Positions 1-7,454 of a stretch of 45,915 nucleotides of DNA are shown here, piece by piece. The notes under the pieces are model-generated. The model did no database searches. It saw only the letters and a program-made list of their open reading frames with translations, and was not told the DNA's origin. The translations under genes and the position numbers were made by a program. How positions within the stretch are numbered: position 1 is the first letter of the stretch; each line of letters starts with the position of its first letter. This DNA comes from Candidatus Woesearchaeota archaeon (GTDB lineage Archaea > Nanobdellota > Nanobdellia > Woesearchaeales > DSVV01), in NCBI GenBank assembly GCA_018303325.1, contig JAGVYH010000070.1:1-45915 (forward strand), given 5' to 3'.

Positions 1-98
1 TCTTATTCCCATTTTTTGACACCTCTTATTGCTTTTTATTTACTCAATTTATTAAAAGATTTCGTATTCTAGGTGTCAACTTCTAGGGGTTCACTCCA

Positions 99-207
99 AT
101 TTGACCGTCACCTGCCATTATCATCATCACCGCCGACAAATACTTTTGCAGATTTTAATCTAAAAAAGACGTCAAGAACTCAAAAAATATTCAGCATAAC
201 GGTGTTA
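99..207. repeat. 109-bp direct repeat, copy 1 (left of cassette 1)
   Basis: This stretch is repeated at 2233-2341 with the same length and three differences that I can see. It runs from ATTTGACCGTCACCTGCC to CATAACGGTGTTA. The two copies are 2,134 bp apart and bracket the gene at 557-1930, as expected for cassette boundaries or for a duplication flanking an insertion. Recombination between the copies would excise that gene. Confidence 0.9.
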
Positions 208-420
208 AGTCCTCGGGGCTTTAAGCGAGCCAGACTAACATTTCGTTATTAAATCACTGGCGAGCGTGCCCCGACGAGGAGCGTAGCGACGAAGAGTAAT
301 TTTTAGTGGCGTTCTATCGAGCAAACATAGTGAGCAATAAAGAATAGTCATCGGGGGGACATTTCGTCGTAGTCGTTAGTCGTGGGGGAGTTCCGTTCGT
401 CCAGAATTACTTTAACTTTA
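192..420. repeat. Left inverted-repeat arm of cassette 1, interrupted by a nested palindrome
   Basis: Three blocks here recur in reverse complement downstream of the gene at 557-1930. CAGCATAACG..TTAAGTCC (192-212) pairs with 2033-2054, TAATTTTTAGTGGC (297-310) with 2017-2030, and GGGGGAGTTCCGT (384-396) with 1993-2005. Between the first two blocks the left side has about 85 extra bases that form their own interrupted palindrome (TCCTC-GGGGC against GCCCC-GAC-GAGGA, 210-281), with GACTAAC-ATTTC-GTTAT at its tip. The rest of the gap up to 556 holds the promoter of the next gene, including a TATA-like GCTTTATATATTA near 500-512 and three TTACTATCA motifs. Confidence 0.8.
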
Positions 421-556
421 CTTAAAATGATTATAGTAAAGATAAATTACTATCAATTTATTATACCTCGATTTCTTTCTGTTTTAGAGGGGAAACCAAA
501 GCTTTATATATTACTATCATTTTACTATCAAATAACTATTAATTATTGATACTAAG

Positions 557-1930
557 ATGGAAGAAACAAAATTACAAGAAATAATCAATGTAGGAGAAAC
601 GCAAGAAGTAGAGCTAAAACAGTCGTTCCATAGTTCTCAAGATTTTTCTAAGTTGATGTGCGGATTAGCGAATACTTTTGGTGGAATGATTATTGTGGGT
701 GTAGCTCAAAACAAGAAGGTTATTGGGATAGATGAAGATTTAGATATAATTCAGCAAAAGATATCTGCCTCCGCTCAAGCTGTTTCTCCGGCAGTTATTC
801 CATTGATTGAAGTAAATACACTAGAACGTAAAAAAGTAATAGTTGTAACTATACAGAAAGCCATTGATAATATTTTTCATACGTTTCAGGGCGTGATTTA
901 TGTTAAGTCAGGAAGCACTCTGAGAAAAATTGAAGGAAGTCAGATGTTAGATTTCTTAAGAAACAAGCAAATTTTATGTTTCGATGAGACTAATAGTGAT
1001 GCTAAAGTTGCTGATTTAGATTTGGATATGATTAAAGACTATTTGAAAATGCGCAAACAAGATGATTTTTTGAGATCACATTCTGTAGAAGATTTCCTAA
1101 TAAGCTCAAAATTAGCCATAAAGAATGGTGAGTTAAAGATAAAAAATGCCACTCTTTTATTTTTCACCAAAGAGCCAGCACATTTTCATCCACAGATTGA
1201 AATAAAGTTAGTGCGCTTTGAAGGAATCGAGCCAGTAAAGATAGTTGCTCATCAGCTAATCCAAAGCAATATTATCGATTCTATCGAAAAATCCTTAGCT
1301 TTTTTAAAAAATAATCTTTCTAAAAGTATTGAAATAACTGATAAACCTCGCAGAACAGAATTATATGAGTATCCTCTGGAAGTTGTTCGTGAAGCTATTG
1401 TTAATGCGGTAGCTCATCGTGATTATTTTAGTAAAGATTCCATTCAAATTTATTTGTTTAGCAATAGGATCGAAGTCACTAGCCCAGGTTCTTTGCCTAT
1501 CGGTTTGACTAAAGAATTATTTGGGGCACTTTCAGTAAGAAGAAACCCTATTGTTTATCGTATCTTGCGTGATTATGGTTATGTGGAAGGTCTTGGTTCG
1601 GGAGTTCCCCGTATGATCAATGGAATGAGGGAACAAAGTCTTAAAGATCCAGTGTTTGGAATATATGAACACTTCTTTAGAGTAATATTGTATAATGAGA
1701 AAAGTGAGCTTAAGCCAGTTGATGGTTTAGAAGACTTAAATGAACGCCAGCGAAAAGCGGTTGAGTTTTTGAGAAAGAACAAATCGCTCAAGACAAAAAC
1801 CTATATGAAAATAAATAAAACATCTTATGGGACGGCAATTAAAGAGATTGCAGAGATGTTAAAATTCAAATACATTAAGAAAGTGGGAGAATATCGAGGA
1901 GCTTATTACGTGTTGAATGAGAAGAGATAA
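557..1930 (+). CDS. AlbA_2 (Schlafen-like) DNA-binding / GHKL-ATPase-like regulator
   Basis: This is a 457-residue protein. The N-terminal part (about 12-130) has the AlbA_2 signature (EVELKQSF, then LANTFGGMIIVGV). The middle (about 275-360) carries the HATPase_c_4 pattern EVVREAIVNAVAHRDY, ending with YVEGLGSGVPRM. The C-terminus (about 395-457) looks like a winged helix. Proteins of this build are annotated as ATP-binding or RecG-like transcriptional regulators and are common in archaeal and bacterial accessory DNA, sometimes in defence islands; their biochemical role is mostly unknown. The gene lies alone between inverted-repeat arms and behind a TATA-like box, so it appears to be the cargo of a mobile unit. 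The family call is firm; the function is not. Confidence 0.85.
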   Translation: MEETKLQEIINVGETQEVELKQSFHSSQDFSKLMCGLANTFGGMIIVGVAQNKKVIGIDEDLDIIQQKISASAQAVSPAVIPLIEVNTLERKKVIVVTIQKAIDNIFHTFQGVIYVKSGSTLRKIEGSQMLDFLRNKQILCFDETNSDAKVADLDLDMIKDYLKMRKQDDFLRSHSVEDFLISSKLAIKNGELKIKNATLLFFTKEPAHFHPQIEIKLVRFEGIEPVKIVAHQLIQSNIIDSIEKSLAFLKNNLSKSIEITDKPRRTELYEYPLEVVREAIVNAVAHRDYFSKDSIQIYLFSNRIEVTSPGSLPIGLTKELFGALSVRRNPIVYRILRDYGYVEGLGSGVPRMINGMREQSLKDPVFGIYEHFFRVILYNEKSELKPVDGLEDLNERQRKAVEFLRKNKSLKTKTYMKINKTSYGTAIKEIAEMLKFKYIKKVGEYRGAYYVLNEKR

Positions 1931-1992
1931 GTTATGCTGAATAAAGAACAAGAAGGTAAGTAAAGTATCTGTTTTCATTAATCTTTTTAGTT

Positions 1993-2232
1993 ACGGAACT
2001 CCCCCCATCAGTTTGTGCCACTAAAAATTATTGGACTTAATCGACGTTATGCTGCCTTGAGTTTTCTAGAGCTGAGTCAGCGGTTATGCGCGTGAAGACT
2101 CCCATAGTAAAACTCAAGGTCGAGGCTTTAGCCGAGAAGTATTTTTTGAGTTCTGTTAAAGGCGGTGATGATATGGCGGTGGCGAGCCGGGGGTTGCCCC
2201 CTACGGGGTGGCGAGTAGGGCAAATCCGAAGG
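1993..2232. repeat. Right inverted-repeat arm of cassette 1 and left half of a ~320-bp imperfect palindrome
   Basis: 1993-2054 mirrors the left arm of cassette 1. From GGACTTAATCGACGTTATGCTG (2033-2054) the DNA runs into a large imperfect palindrome ending at 2347. The left arm has GTTATGCTG, TATTTTTTGAGTTCT (2143-2157) and GGCGGTGATGAT; the right arm (2233-2347) has their complements, spaced differently. The tip is the perfect mini-hairpin CAAATCC-GAA-GGATTTG (2221-2237). Long palindromes with unpaired insertions are a feature of attC sites, but I cannot assign canonical R/L boxes here. I see no gene in the gap 1931-2771. Confidence 0.75.
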
Positions 2233-2341
2233 ATTTGACCGTCACCTGCCATTATCATCATCACCGCCGACAGATACTTTTGCAGATTTTAATCTAAAAA
2301 AGACGTCGAGAACTCAAAAAGTATTCAGCATAACGGTGTTA
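2233..2341. repeat. 109-bp direct repeat, copy 2 (between the two cassettes)
   Basis: This is the second copy of the repeat at 99-207, with three mismatches. It forms the right half of the palindrome that separates the two accessory genes. It ends in CAGCATAACGGTGTTAGTCTCC (2326-2347), whose last part, GGTGTTAGTCTC, reappears inverted as GAGACTAACACC at 3553-3564 after the second gene. Confidence 0.9.
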
Positions 2342-2347
2342 GTCTCC

Positions 2348-2642
2348 TTTTTACGGAGTAAAAAATTCGACGAACGAAGTGAGGAGAAAGTATGACGCAG
2401 GCGAGTGCCACTCTAAAAAGGTTTATTTTTAGTTTTATTAATAGTGCACGAGCCGAGTAATATTGAGACTAACTGATGTTAGGCTCTTTTTCCATACGTA
2501 AGTGTGGGAAAATCCATACGAAGTATGGAAGTTATGACGGACTGAGCTTTTTGCGAAGGAGTAATAATTGAGCATAATTCCTGTTATGCTCTTTGACCAT
2601 ACGAAGTGTGGTCAAACTTCGTCCGAAGAGTTTTCGCAATCG
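2348..2642. repeat. Tandem core-like palindromes and GAA-loop mini-hairpins left of cassette 2
   Basis: Two related units lie in this gap. GAGACTAACTGATGTTAGGCTC (2465-2486) and GAGCATAATTCCTGTTATGCTC (2570-2591) are each followed by CTCTTT and a CCATACG(T)AAGTGTGG hairpin. Other perfect mini-hairpins are TTTTTAC-GGA-GTAAAAA (2348-2364), CCATAC-GAA-GTATGG (2514-2528) and GACCATAC-GAA-GTGTGGTC (2595-2613). The 22-bp palindromes have 8-9 bp arms and a 4-6 bp centre, similar in scale to a simple tyrosine-recombinase core site. No open reading frame is evident. Confidence 0.65.
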
Positions 2643-2701
2643 TCGTCTATCAAAAGAACGAAGTGATAAATCAAGACAAAGAACCAAGGGCAAGAATTGT
2701 T
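2631..2701. repeat. Left inverted-repeat arm of cassette 2
   Basis: TTTTCGCAATCG (2631-2642) and GGGCAAGAATTGTT (2688-2701) are exact reverse complements of CGATTGCGAAAA (3539-3550) and AACAATTCTTGCCC (3511-3524). The order is mirrored, so the gene at 2772-3509 sits at the centre of a nested inverted repeat, as the gene at 557-1930 does. Confidence 0.9.
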
Positions 2702-2771
2702 AATTTAAGTTACTTTCATTAAGTAGTTACTAATAGAAAAGTTTTTAAATAGGTATATCTTTCTTGAACAG

Positions 2772-3509
2772 ATGGCAGTTAAACGTAGCAATACAAGAAA
2801 TCGTAAATTGGAGCAATCAAGATCTACTACAGAACCAGCACAAAGAGCATATTTATCAATTGATTTAGATTATTGGATGCAACATAGAAGTAAAGATTCA
2901 GCCAATGCTTTCTTTCAAAGAGTATTTGAAAAAATCTTCGGAGTAGAATTCTCAAGAGCAATTCCATTAAAAATTGTAGAACTACATCAACATATGTTAG
3001 ACTATGTTAATGATTCAGATGCAGACGCTTTATTTAATGTTGATTATCATGCAGACTTAATGCGAAGTGAATCTGTTCCACTTGAACATAACTGGATTAA
3101 TTTTGTTAATTGGAGGGGGAGGGGAACTTATGTTTGGTTTCATCCTGATCAAAGGAGCTATGACATGGAAGTAGGTAATGATCTCCCAACTAGTGGATCC
3201 TACAATTATGAAAAACCAAGATCTGCATTTTCTCCAGACCATTACAGAAGAGAAGATTTTGGATGGAGAGAGATACGAAGCGTGCAAGAGGGTCTTTCTG
3301 CAATTGATTTAGATGATATCGTTGAAGTTGGAATTGCTTTAAGCCCAAGATTTACAGTAGAATATCCTGTTTCTGATGTAATGAATATTTTGGCGTTATA
3401 TTCAAGTAGGCAATTTAGAACAAATGAAGAAGCACATAAAGCTGTTCAACGTAGGCTTTTTCCAGATAGAGTTGAATCTCTACAACGAAGAAGAACAGCT
3501 ATTTGGTAA
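2772..3509 (+). CDS. Hypothetical protein, cargo of palindrome-flanked cassette 2
   Basis: This is a 245-residue soluble protein with a basic N-terminus (about 1-25) and no membrane segment. Conserved-looking patches are YLSIDLDYW (28-36), EL/HQHML, NVDYHADL (near 95-102) and WRGRGTYVWF (near 120). The SIDLDYW and DYHADL patches loosely recall the metal-binding Asp/His motifs of UPF0489/arginase-fold proteins, but this is a weak impression and I do not assign a function. The ATG follows a TATA-like TTTTTAAATAGG by about 20 nt, so the transcript is probably nearly leaderless. The stop codon ends one base before the right inverted-repeat arm, which shows how tightly the gene is packaged. Confidence 0.7.
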   Translation: MAVKRSNTRNRKLEQSRSTTEPAQRAYLSIDLDYWMQHRSKDSANAFFQRVFEKIFGVEFSRAIPLKIVELHQHMLDYVNDSDADALFNVDYHADLMRSESVPLEHNWINFVNWRGRGTYVWFHPDQRSYDMEVGNDLPTSGSYNYEKPRSAFSPDHYRREDFGWREIRSVQEGLSAIDLDDIVEVGIALSPRFTVEYPVSDVMNILALYSSRQFRTNEEAHKAVQRRLFPDRVESLQRRRTAIW

Positions 3510-3510
3510 A

Positions 3511-3605
3511 AACAATTCTTGCCCGATTCAATATCAGGCGATTGCGAAAATTGAGACTAACACCCTATATGCCTAAAACCTTGTCCAGTGGGGTTTTATG
3601 GCGTA
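3511..3605. repeat. Right inverted-repeat arm of cassette 2 plus adjoining hairpin
   Basis: AACAATTCTTGCCC (3511-3524), CGATTGCGAAAA (3539-3550) and GAGACTAACACC (3553-3564) mirror the left side of the unit. Immediately after comes a stem: TATATGCC-TAAAACC (about 3567-3581) against GGTTTTA-T-GGCGTATA (about 3592-3607), with the loop TTGTCCAGTGG. Confidence 0.8.
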
Positions 3606-3752
3606 TAAATGAGGTTTTTGATGGGTTGTAACCATGTTTTCTGTAACTACTTCTTGGTTTTTTTGTTGGTTTTCTGGAAAAAGTGATGTATATTCTGAAA
3701 AAATCTACTCTCTTTTCGTAAATTTCCACTGGACAAAATAAGCACTGGACAA
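3581..3752. promoter_or_regulatory. Repeated TTGTCCAGTGG / CCACTGGACAA motifs before the recombinase gene
   Basis: TTGTCCAGTGG (3581-3591) occurs in reverse complement as CCACTGGACAA (3726-3736) and again as CACTGGACAA (3743-3752). The two same-strand copies are about 16 bp apart and lie just upstream of the recombinase TATA-like box (AATATATAAAGG, 3763-3774). They could be binding sites for the recombinase (attI- or dif-like) or for a regulator of its promoter. The rest of the 310-bp gap shows nothing else. Confidence 0.5.
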
Positions 3753-3819
3753 GTCGGTGTGAAATATATAAAGGGGTTTGAGTTCTAATATGATTATTAA
3801 GATTTAAGAGAGGTTCCAG

Positions 3820-4656
3820 ATGAAAGATAATTTATACCTTCCAGATTTAATAACAAAACATGGATTAAGAAGAGGCCTTAGCCACAGAACAATAAAAACA
3901 TACAGGCAATGTATTAAAAAATTCTTCTCAACATGTAATAAACATCCGCTTGAAGTAAATAAAAAAGATATACATGATTATCTCGACAATTTAATTCAGA
4001 AAGGAGCTGGTGGCAATACAATTAATGTTTATTTGAACTCCTTAAGGTTTCTCTACTTTGATGTTTTCAACAAAAAATTTATGGTACGAATAAGATTTTC
4101 CAAAACACCGAAAACATTGCCAACAGTGCTTACAAAAGAAGAGGTAAAAAGGCTTATTAATGCTATTGATAACACAAAACACAAACTTATTGTGAAATTA
4201 TTGTACTCTGCTGGTTTAAGGGTTAGTGAACTAGTTAACTTAAAAATTTGTGATTTAGAGTTAGACAAAAACTATGGATGGGTCAGGCATGGAAAAGGCG
4301 ATAAAGACCGACTATTTATTATTGCGAAAACAATTAAATATGAATTAATTTCTTATATTACTGATGAGAATTTAACTTCTGAATCTTGGCTTTTTGAAGG
4401 CACAAAATATAATCATTTAAGTGTGGCTTCTGTGAAAATGATAATAAAAAAAGCAGCAAGGAAAGCAAAGATTGCCAAGAATGTCCACCACCACACATTA
4501 AGGCATAGTTTTGCCACACATCTTATTGAGAACGAATATGATGTTTTATCTGTTCAATCATTGTTAGGACATTCTAAGGCTGATACCACCATGACATATC
4601 TACATATGGCTTCCCCTAAAATGATTAATGTGAAAAGTCCGATTGATGATTTATGA
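3820..4656 (+). CDS. xerA: Xer-type tyrosine recombinase / integrase
   Basis: This 278-residue protein has the two-domain Xer layout. A SAM-like core-binding domain (about 5-90) is followed by a catalytic domain with all the expected residues: R134 (AGLRVSEL), K159 (GKGDKDR), H225 and R228 (HTLRHSFATHL), H251 (LLGHS) and Y260 (TTMTYLH). The end VKSPIDDL resembles the C-terminus of integron-integrase-like recombinases. However, the stretch between GKGDKDR and HTLRHS is only about 60 residues, so the extra helix region that defines IntI is absent. GAGGT six bases before the ATG is a plausible ribosome-binding site. The 5' end faces the palindrome-flanked genes. It may be the chromosomal XerA or the enzyme that moves those genes; sequence alone does not decide. 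Confidence 0.92.
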   Translation: MKDNLYLPDLITKHGLRRGLSHRTIKTYRQCIKKFFSTCNKHPLEVNKKDIHDYLDNLIQKGAGGNTINVYLNSLRFLYFDVFNKKFMVRIRFSKTPKTLPTVLTKEEVKRLINAIDNTKHKLIVKLLYSAGLRVSELVNLKICDLELDKNYGWVRHGKGDKDRLFIIAKTIKYELISYITDENLTSESWLFEGTKYNHLSVASVKMIIKKAARKAKIAKNVHHHTLRHSFATHLIENEYDVLSVQSLLGHSKADTTMTYLHMASPKMINVKSPIDDL

Positions 4657-4732
4657 TTTAGAGTAATATTTGATATAGTAAACAAACTCACCATCTATAT
4701 TTATATATCCCTTTGACAATCTTACTTGTTCT

Positions 4733-5779
4733 ATGAACTATGTAATTAAATCCTTGGCAGTTGAATCTTTGATGGAAAAAGCTAACAAGATTTATTTAGC
4801 TAATTTTCCCGCTGAAACTAATTTTGAAAGAGCTTTATTTTTCAGTTGGTATTGCTCTATAAGAGACTGCAAGTTTTGCTATATGTCCACTCAGCCAAAT
4901 GACAATAAATATCAAAAGATAGGGAGAAGAACAACTGAAAGCCTGCTTGCAGAAGCCCTGTTAATAAAGCATCTTGGATGGGAAGTTGGTTTCTTGTCTG
5001 GCGGTAAAGGCGCTTATACTACTGAAGGTTTTCTCGACTTAGTCAAAAAATTAAATCTGGTAATTGGAGAGAAGATATGGATAAATATTGGCGCAATAAA
5101 AAAGGAAGAATTAGAAAATCTTCAGCCTTATGTTAAAGGTGTTGTTGGCAGCATAGAGACAGTTAATATAAAAGTTCATGATTTTGTCTGCCCTTCAAAG
5201 CCAATTGAGCCATATTTAGAAATGTTTAATGATGCAACAAAATTAGGCATGAAAAAAGCAATAACTATTATTCTCGGCCTTGGAGAAACAGAAGATGATT
5301 TTCCTGCTTTGGAAAACCTAATTAAACAATATGGTATTGACAAAATACATTTTTATGGGCTAAATCCTCACAAAGACACAGTGTTTGAAGGTTTTGCTTC
5401 ACCAACTAAATATTATCAAGCATGGTGGATTGCCAAGACAAGAATAGCTTTCCCTAAATTAGATATTCAGTTTGGTATTTGGGATGACAGGGCAAATAGG
5501 GTAGCATTTTTGTTAAATGCAGGCGCAAATTCTATCAGTAAATATCCTGCATTAAAAGCATTCGGCACAAAAAGCGCATTTGAGTTGGAAGCACAATGCA
5601 AGCAGGCGAATAGACTATTTAAAGGAACACTTACTAAATTACCTAATTTAAATTGGAACAATATTGTTGATAATTTGGAATTAGATAAAGAATTAAAACA
5701 AAATATTAAAATAAAGTTAAATCAATACTTAAAAAATATGGGAAAACCCCTAGAAGAGCATCCAACAGACAGCCATTAA
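4733..5779 (+). CDS. Radical SAM protein with unusual CX4CX2C cluster motif
   Basis: This is a 348-residue radical SAM enzyme. The cluster loop CSIRDCKFCYMS (about 41-52) has four residues between the first two cysteines instead of the usual three. FLSGGKG (about 87-93) is a good SAM-binding GGxP-like segment, and IILGLGETEDDF (about 180-191) is typical of BioB/HmdB-like barrels. No auxiliary Fe-S domain is visible. The substrate is unknown; a biotin-synthase-related archaeal group is the nearest guess. nadE starts 55 bp downstream on the same strand, so the two may be cotranscribed. There is no clear ribosome-binding site, and a TATATTTATATAT stretch about 30 bp upstream suggests a leaderless mRNA. 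Confidence 0.85.
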   Translation: MNYVIKSLAVESLMEKANKIYLANFPAETNFERALFFSWYCSIRDCKFCYMSTQPNDNKYQKIGRRTTESLLAEALLIKHLGWEVGFLSGGKGAYTTEGFLDLVKKLNLVIGEKIWINIGAIKKEELENLQPYVKGVVGSIETVNIKVHDFVCPSKPIEPYLEMFNDATKLGMKKAITIILGLGETEDDFPALENLIKQYGIDKIHFYGLNPHKDTVFEGFASPTKYYQAWWIAKTRIAFPKLDIQFGIWDDRANRVAFLLNAGANSISKYPALKAFGTKSAFELEAQCKQANRLFKGTLTKLPNLNWNNIVDNLELDKELKQNIKIKLNQYLKNMGKPLEEHPTDSH

Positions 5780-5834
5780 GTTAATAACTCAAAAAAATTT
5801 ATCATAAATCGAAAAACATTAAGAGAATAGAAAA

Positions 5835-6563
5835 ATGGATACAGAAAAAATCATCGCTAAAATTGTAAAAGAAATAAAAGCATTCTTTAAGAAAAACAAA
5901 GCAGATAAAGCTATAATCGGAATTAGCGGCGGTGTTGACAGCGCTGTTACCTGCAAGCTTTGTATTCTTGCATTAGGAAAAGAAAATGTTATTGGTATCT
6001 TAATGCCAGAAATTGGATTGACTAAACAGGAAAACATAAATGATGCGAGAGAATTTTGCGAGAAAGAAGAAATTAAATATTTGTTGCAGCCAATTAATAA
6101 AATGCTTATTGGCTATCAGTTTAATGTTCCAATAAATAAATTAGCATACATGAATCTTAAAGCAAGAATAAGGGCTAATATACTTTACAGTTATGCAAAT
6201 ACTTTCTCAGAAGCCTCTCATGCTTTTGTTGCTTTAGTTGTTGGTACAGGCAATAAAACAGAATCTATGATGGGTTATGGAACAAAATATGGTGATTTAG
6301 CCTGTGATTTATTTGTAATCGGCGATTTATTCAAAAAAGAAGTTTATGAAATAGCAACCAATTTAAACATTTCAGAAAATATTATCAAAAAAATACCAAC
6401 AGCAGAGCTTTACGAAGGCCAGACTGACGAGAAAGAAATGGGGATTACCTATAAAAATCTTGACAAACAATTAATGTCTGGAAAATTAAGCAAGAAAATA
6501 AAAGAACGTGTTTTGGCAAATGAACATAAACGAAAATATCCTTATGTGATTAAAGTGCATTGA
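5835..6563 (+). CDS. nadE: NAD+ synthetase (ammonia-dependent)
   Basis: This enzyme amidates nicotinic acid adenine dinucleotide to NAD+ using ATP and ammonia. At 242 residues it is the short NadE type without a glutaminase domain. The PP-loop ATPase motif SGGVDSA is at 31-37, VVGTGNKTE (about 135-143) is the conserved NadE segment, and PTAELYEGQTDE (about 188-199) is the adenylate/substrate-binding region. It follows the radical SAM gene on the same strand. Downstream is the R1a repeat element and then the convergent Nudix gene. Confidence 0.95.
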   Translation: MDTEKIIAKIVKEIKAFFKKNKADKAIIGISGGVDSAVTCKLCILALGKENVIGILMPEIGLTKQENINDAREFCEKEEIKYLLQPINKMLIGYQFNVPINKLAYMNLKARIRANILYSYANTFSEASHAFVALVVGTGNKTESMMGYGTKYGDLACDLFVIGDLFKKEVYEIATNLNISENIIKKIPTAELYEGQTDEKEMGITYKNLDKQLMSGKLSKKIKERVLANEHKRKYPYVIKVH

Positions 6564-6581
6564 TAAAATCTTTTAAGTTAC

Positions 6582-6840
6582 TTTTTTAGTTCCAAGGCGA
6601 AGTCACCCGTCTCATGATTATTTTTAGTTTAGGTTTTCTATACGACGATTTTAAAAAAATTAATTTTTCATGAGATAGTGGTGGACTTTAATATCATTAT
6701 CTAGTTAGTTAAAGTCCACGAATGTATGCACGGAGTTACATATACAAAAATTAGTGTCCGTGCCTACACGGTGGACTGCGTCCCACAAACGGATTGAGAG
6801 CGAGAAATAGTATGGAAACAAAGCCTCAATTAAACAAATA
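6582..6840. repeat. R1a: inverted-repeat intergenic element with a 93-bp insertion
   Basis: The left arm reads TTAGTTCCAAGGCGAAG...CACCCGTCTCATGATT; the right arm resumes as CGGTGGACTGCGTCCCACAA and ends TTAAACAAATA. Compared with R1b the right arm is split after CATGAGA (6669-6675) by 93 bp (6676-6768) holding two hairpins: GTGGACTTTAA...TTAAAGTCCAC (6681-6719) and GCACGGA...TCCGTGC (6728-6763). The element fills the gap between two convergent genes, where it could also act as a two-way terminator. Confidence 0.8.
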
Positions 6841-6886
6841 CTCTTATTTTACTTTTTTATCACGCATTACAATGACCATTGCAATG

Positions 6887-7360
6887 CTACTCGTCGTCAT
6901 AATGGCCATTGTAACGGTCATTATAATAATCTAAAAGTATTTGATTGTGATCAGAACATAGTTTCGGCAATTTAAGTATATCTCCTTCTCCAAAAACATT
7001 TGCATCATCTGCATCATCTCCTGCTTTTAATTCTCCTTTTCCGTTTGCGATAAATACAACAGTTACTTTATGTTCTTTTGGGCTTCGTTTAGGATCAGAA
7101 TAAACATGGAACTGTTTGACTAGCTCAACATCAAGATTGGTTTCTTCTTTTGCTTCTCTGATTGCAGCATACTCAACTGTTTCACCATAATCAACATGAC
7201 CGCCTGGCAATGCCCAATCTTTAGGCGGATATTTTCGGTTAACAAGAACTATGCCGCCTTTATATCTGATAATTATATCTACTGTAAGAATTGGGCTTTT
7301 TTGCTGATGCTTTTGTTGTGCTTGGTCTGTGTTTGTACTTATGTCCATATGTGTGTCCAT
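6887..7360 (-). CDS. Nudix hydrolase
   Basis: This 157-residue protein has a full Nudix box, [20 protein letters not shown] (about 54-73), giving the metal-binding RE..EE residues. The sequence before it, WALPGG, is typical of MutT/ADP-ribose pyrophosphatase-like enzymes. It probably hydrolyses a nucleoside diphosphate derivative; the substrate cannot be read from sequence. The first 22 residues are polar, Q-rich and non-conserved, so the real start could be the second Met (residue 5). Being convergent with nadE, a role in NAD or nucleotide clean-up is possible but only suggested by position. Confidence 0.9.
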   Translation of the reverse strand: MDTHMDISTNTDQAQQKHQQKSPILTVDIIIRYKGGIVLVNRKYPPKDWALPGGHVDYGETVEYAAIREAKEETNLDVELVKQFHVYSDPKRSPKEHKVTVVFIANGKGELKAGDDADDANVFGEGDILKLPKLCSDHNQILLDYYNDRYNGHYDDE

Positions 7361-7454
7361 TATGTTATTAAGAAATAATAAAGCATATATATTGATTGCT
7401 ATTTTATCATTTTAGGGGGCAAATTAGATTATTATATCTTGTTTGGTGGTAAGA

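Noticed and set aside
2037-2264. Minus-strand open frame of 75 codons
   Set aside because: It lies wholly inside the large imperfect palindrome and direct repeat, has no ribosome-binding site, and its codons follow the repeat sequence.
3820-4656. Calling the recombinase a true integron integrase (IntI)
   Set aside because: The IntI-specific insertion between GKGDKDR and HTLRHS is missing and its length fits XerA/Xer-like enzymes.
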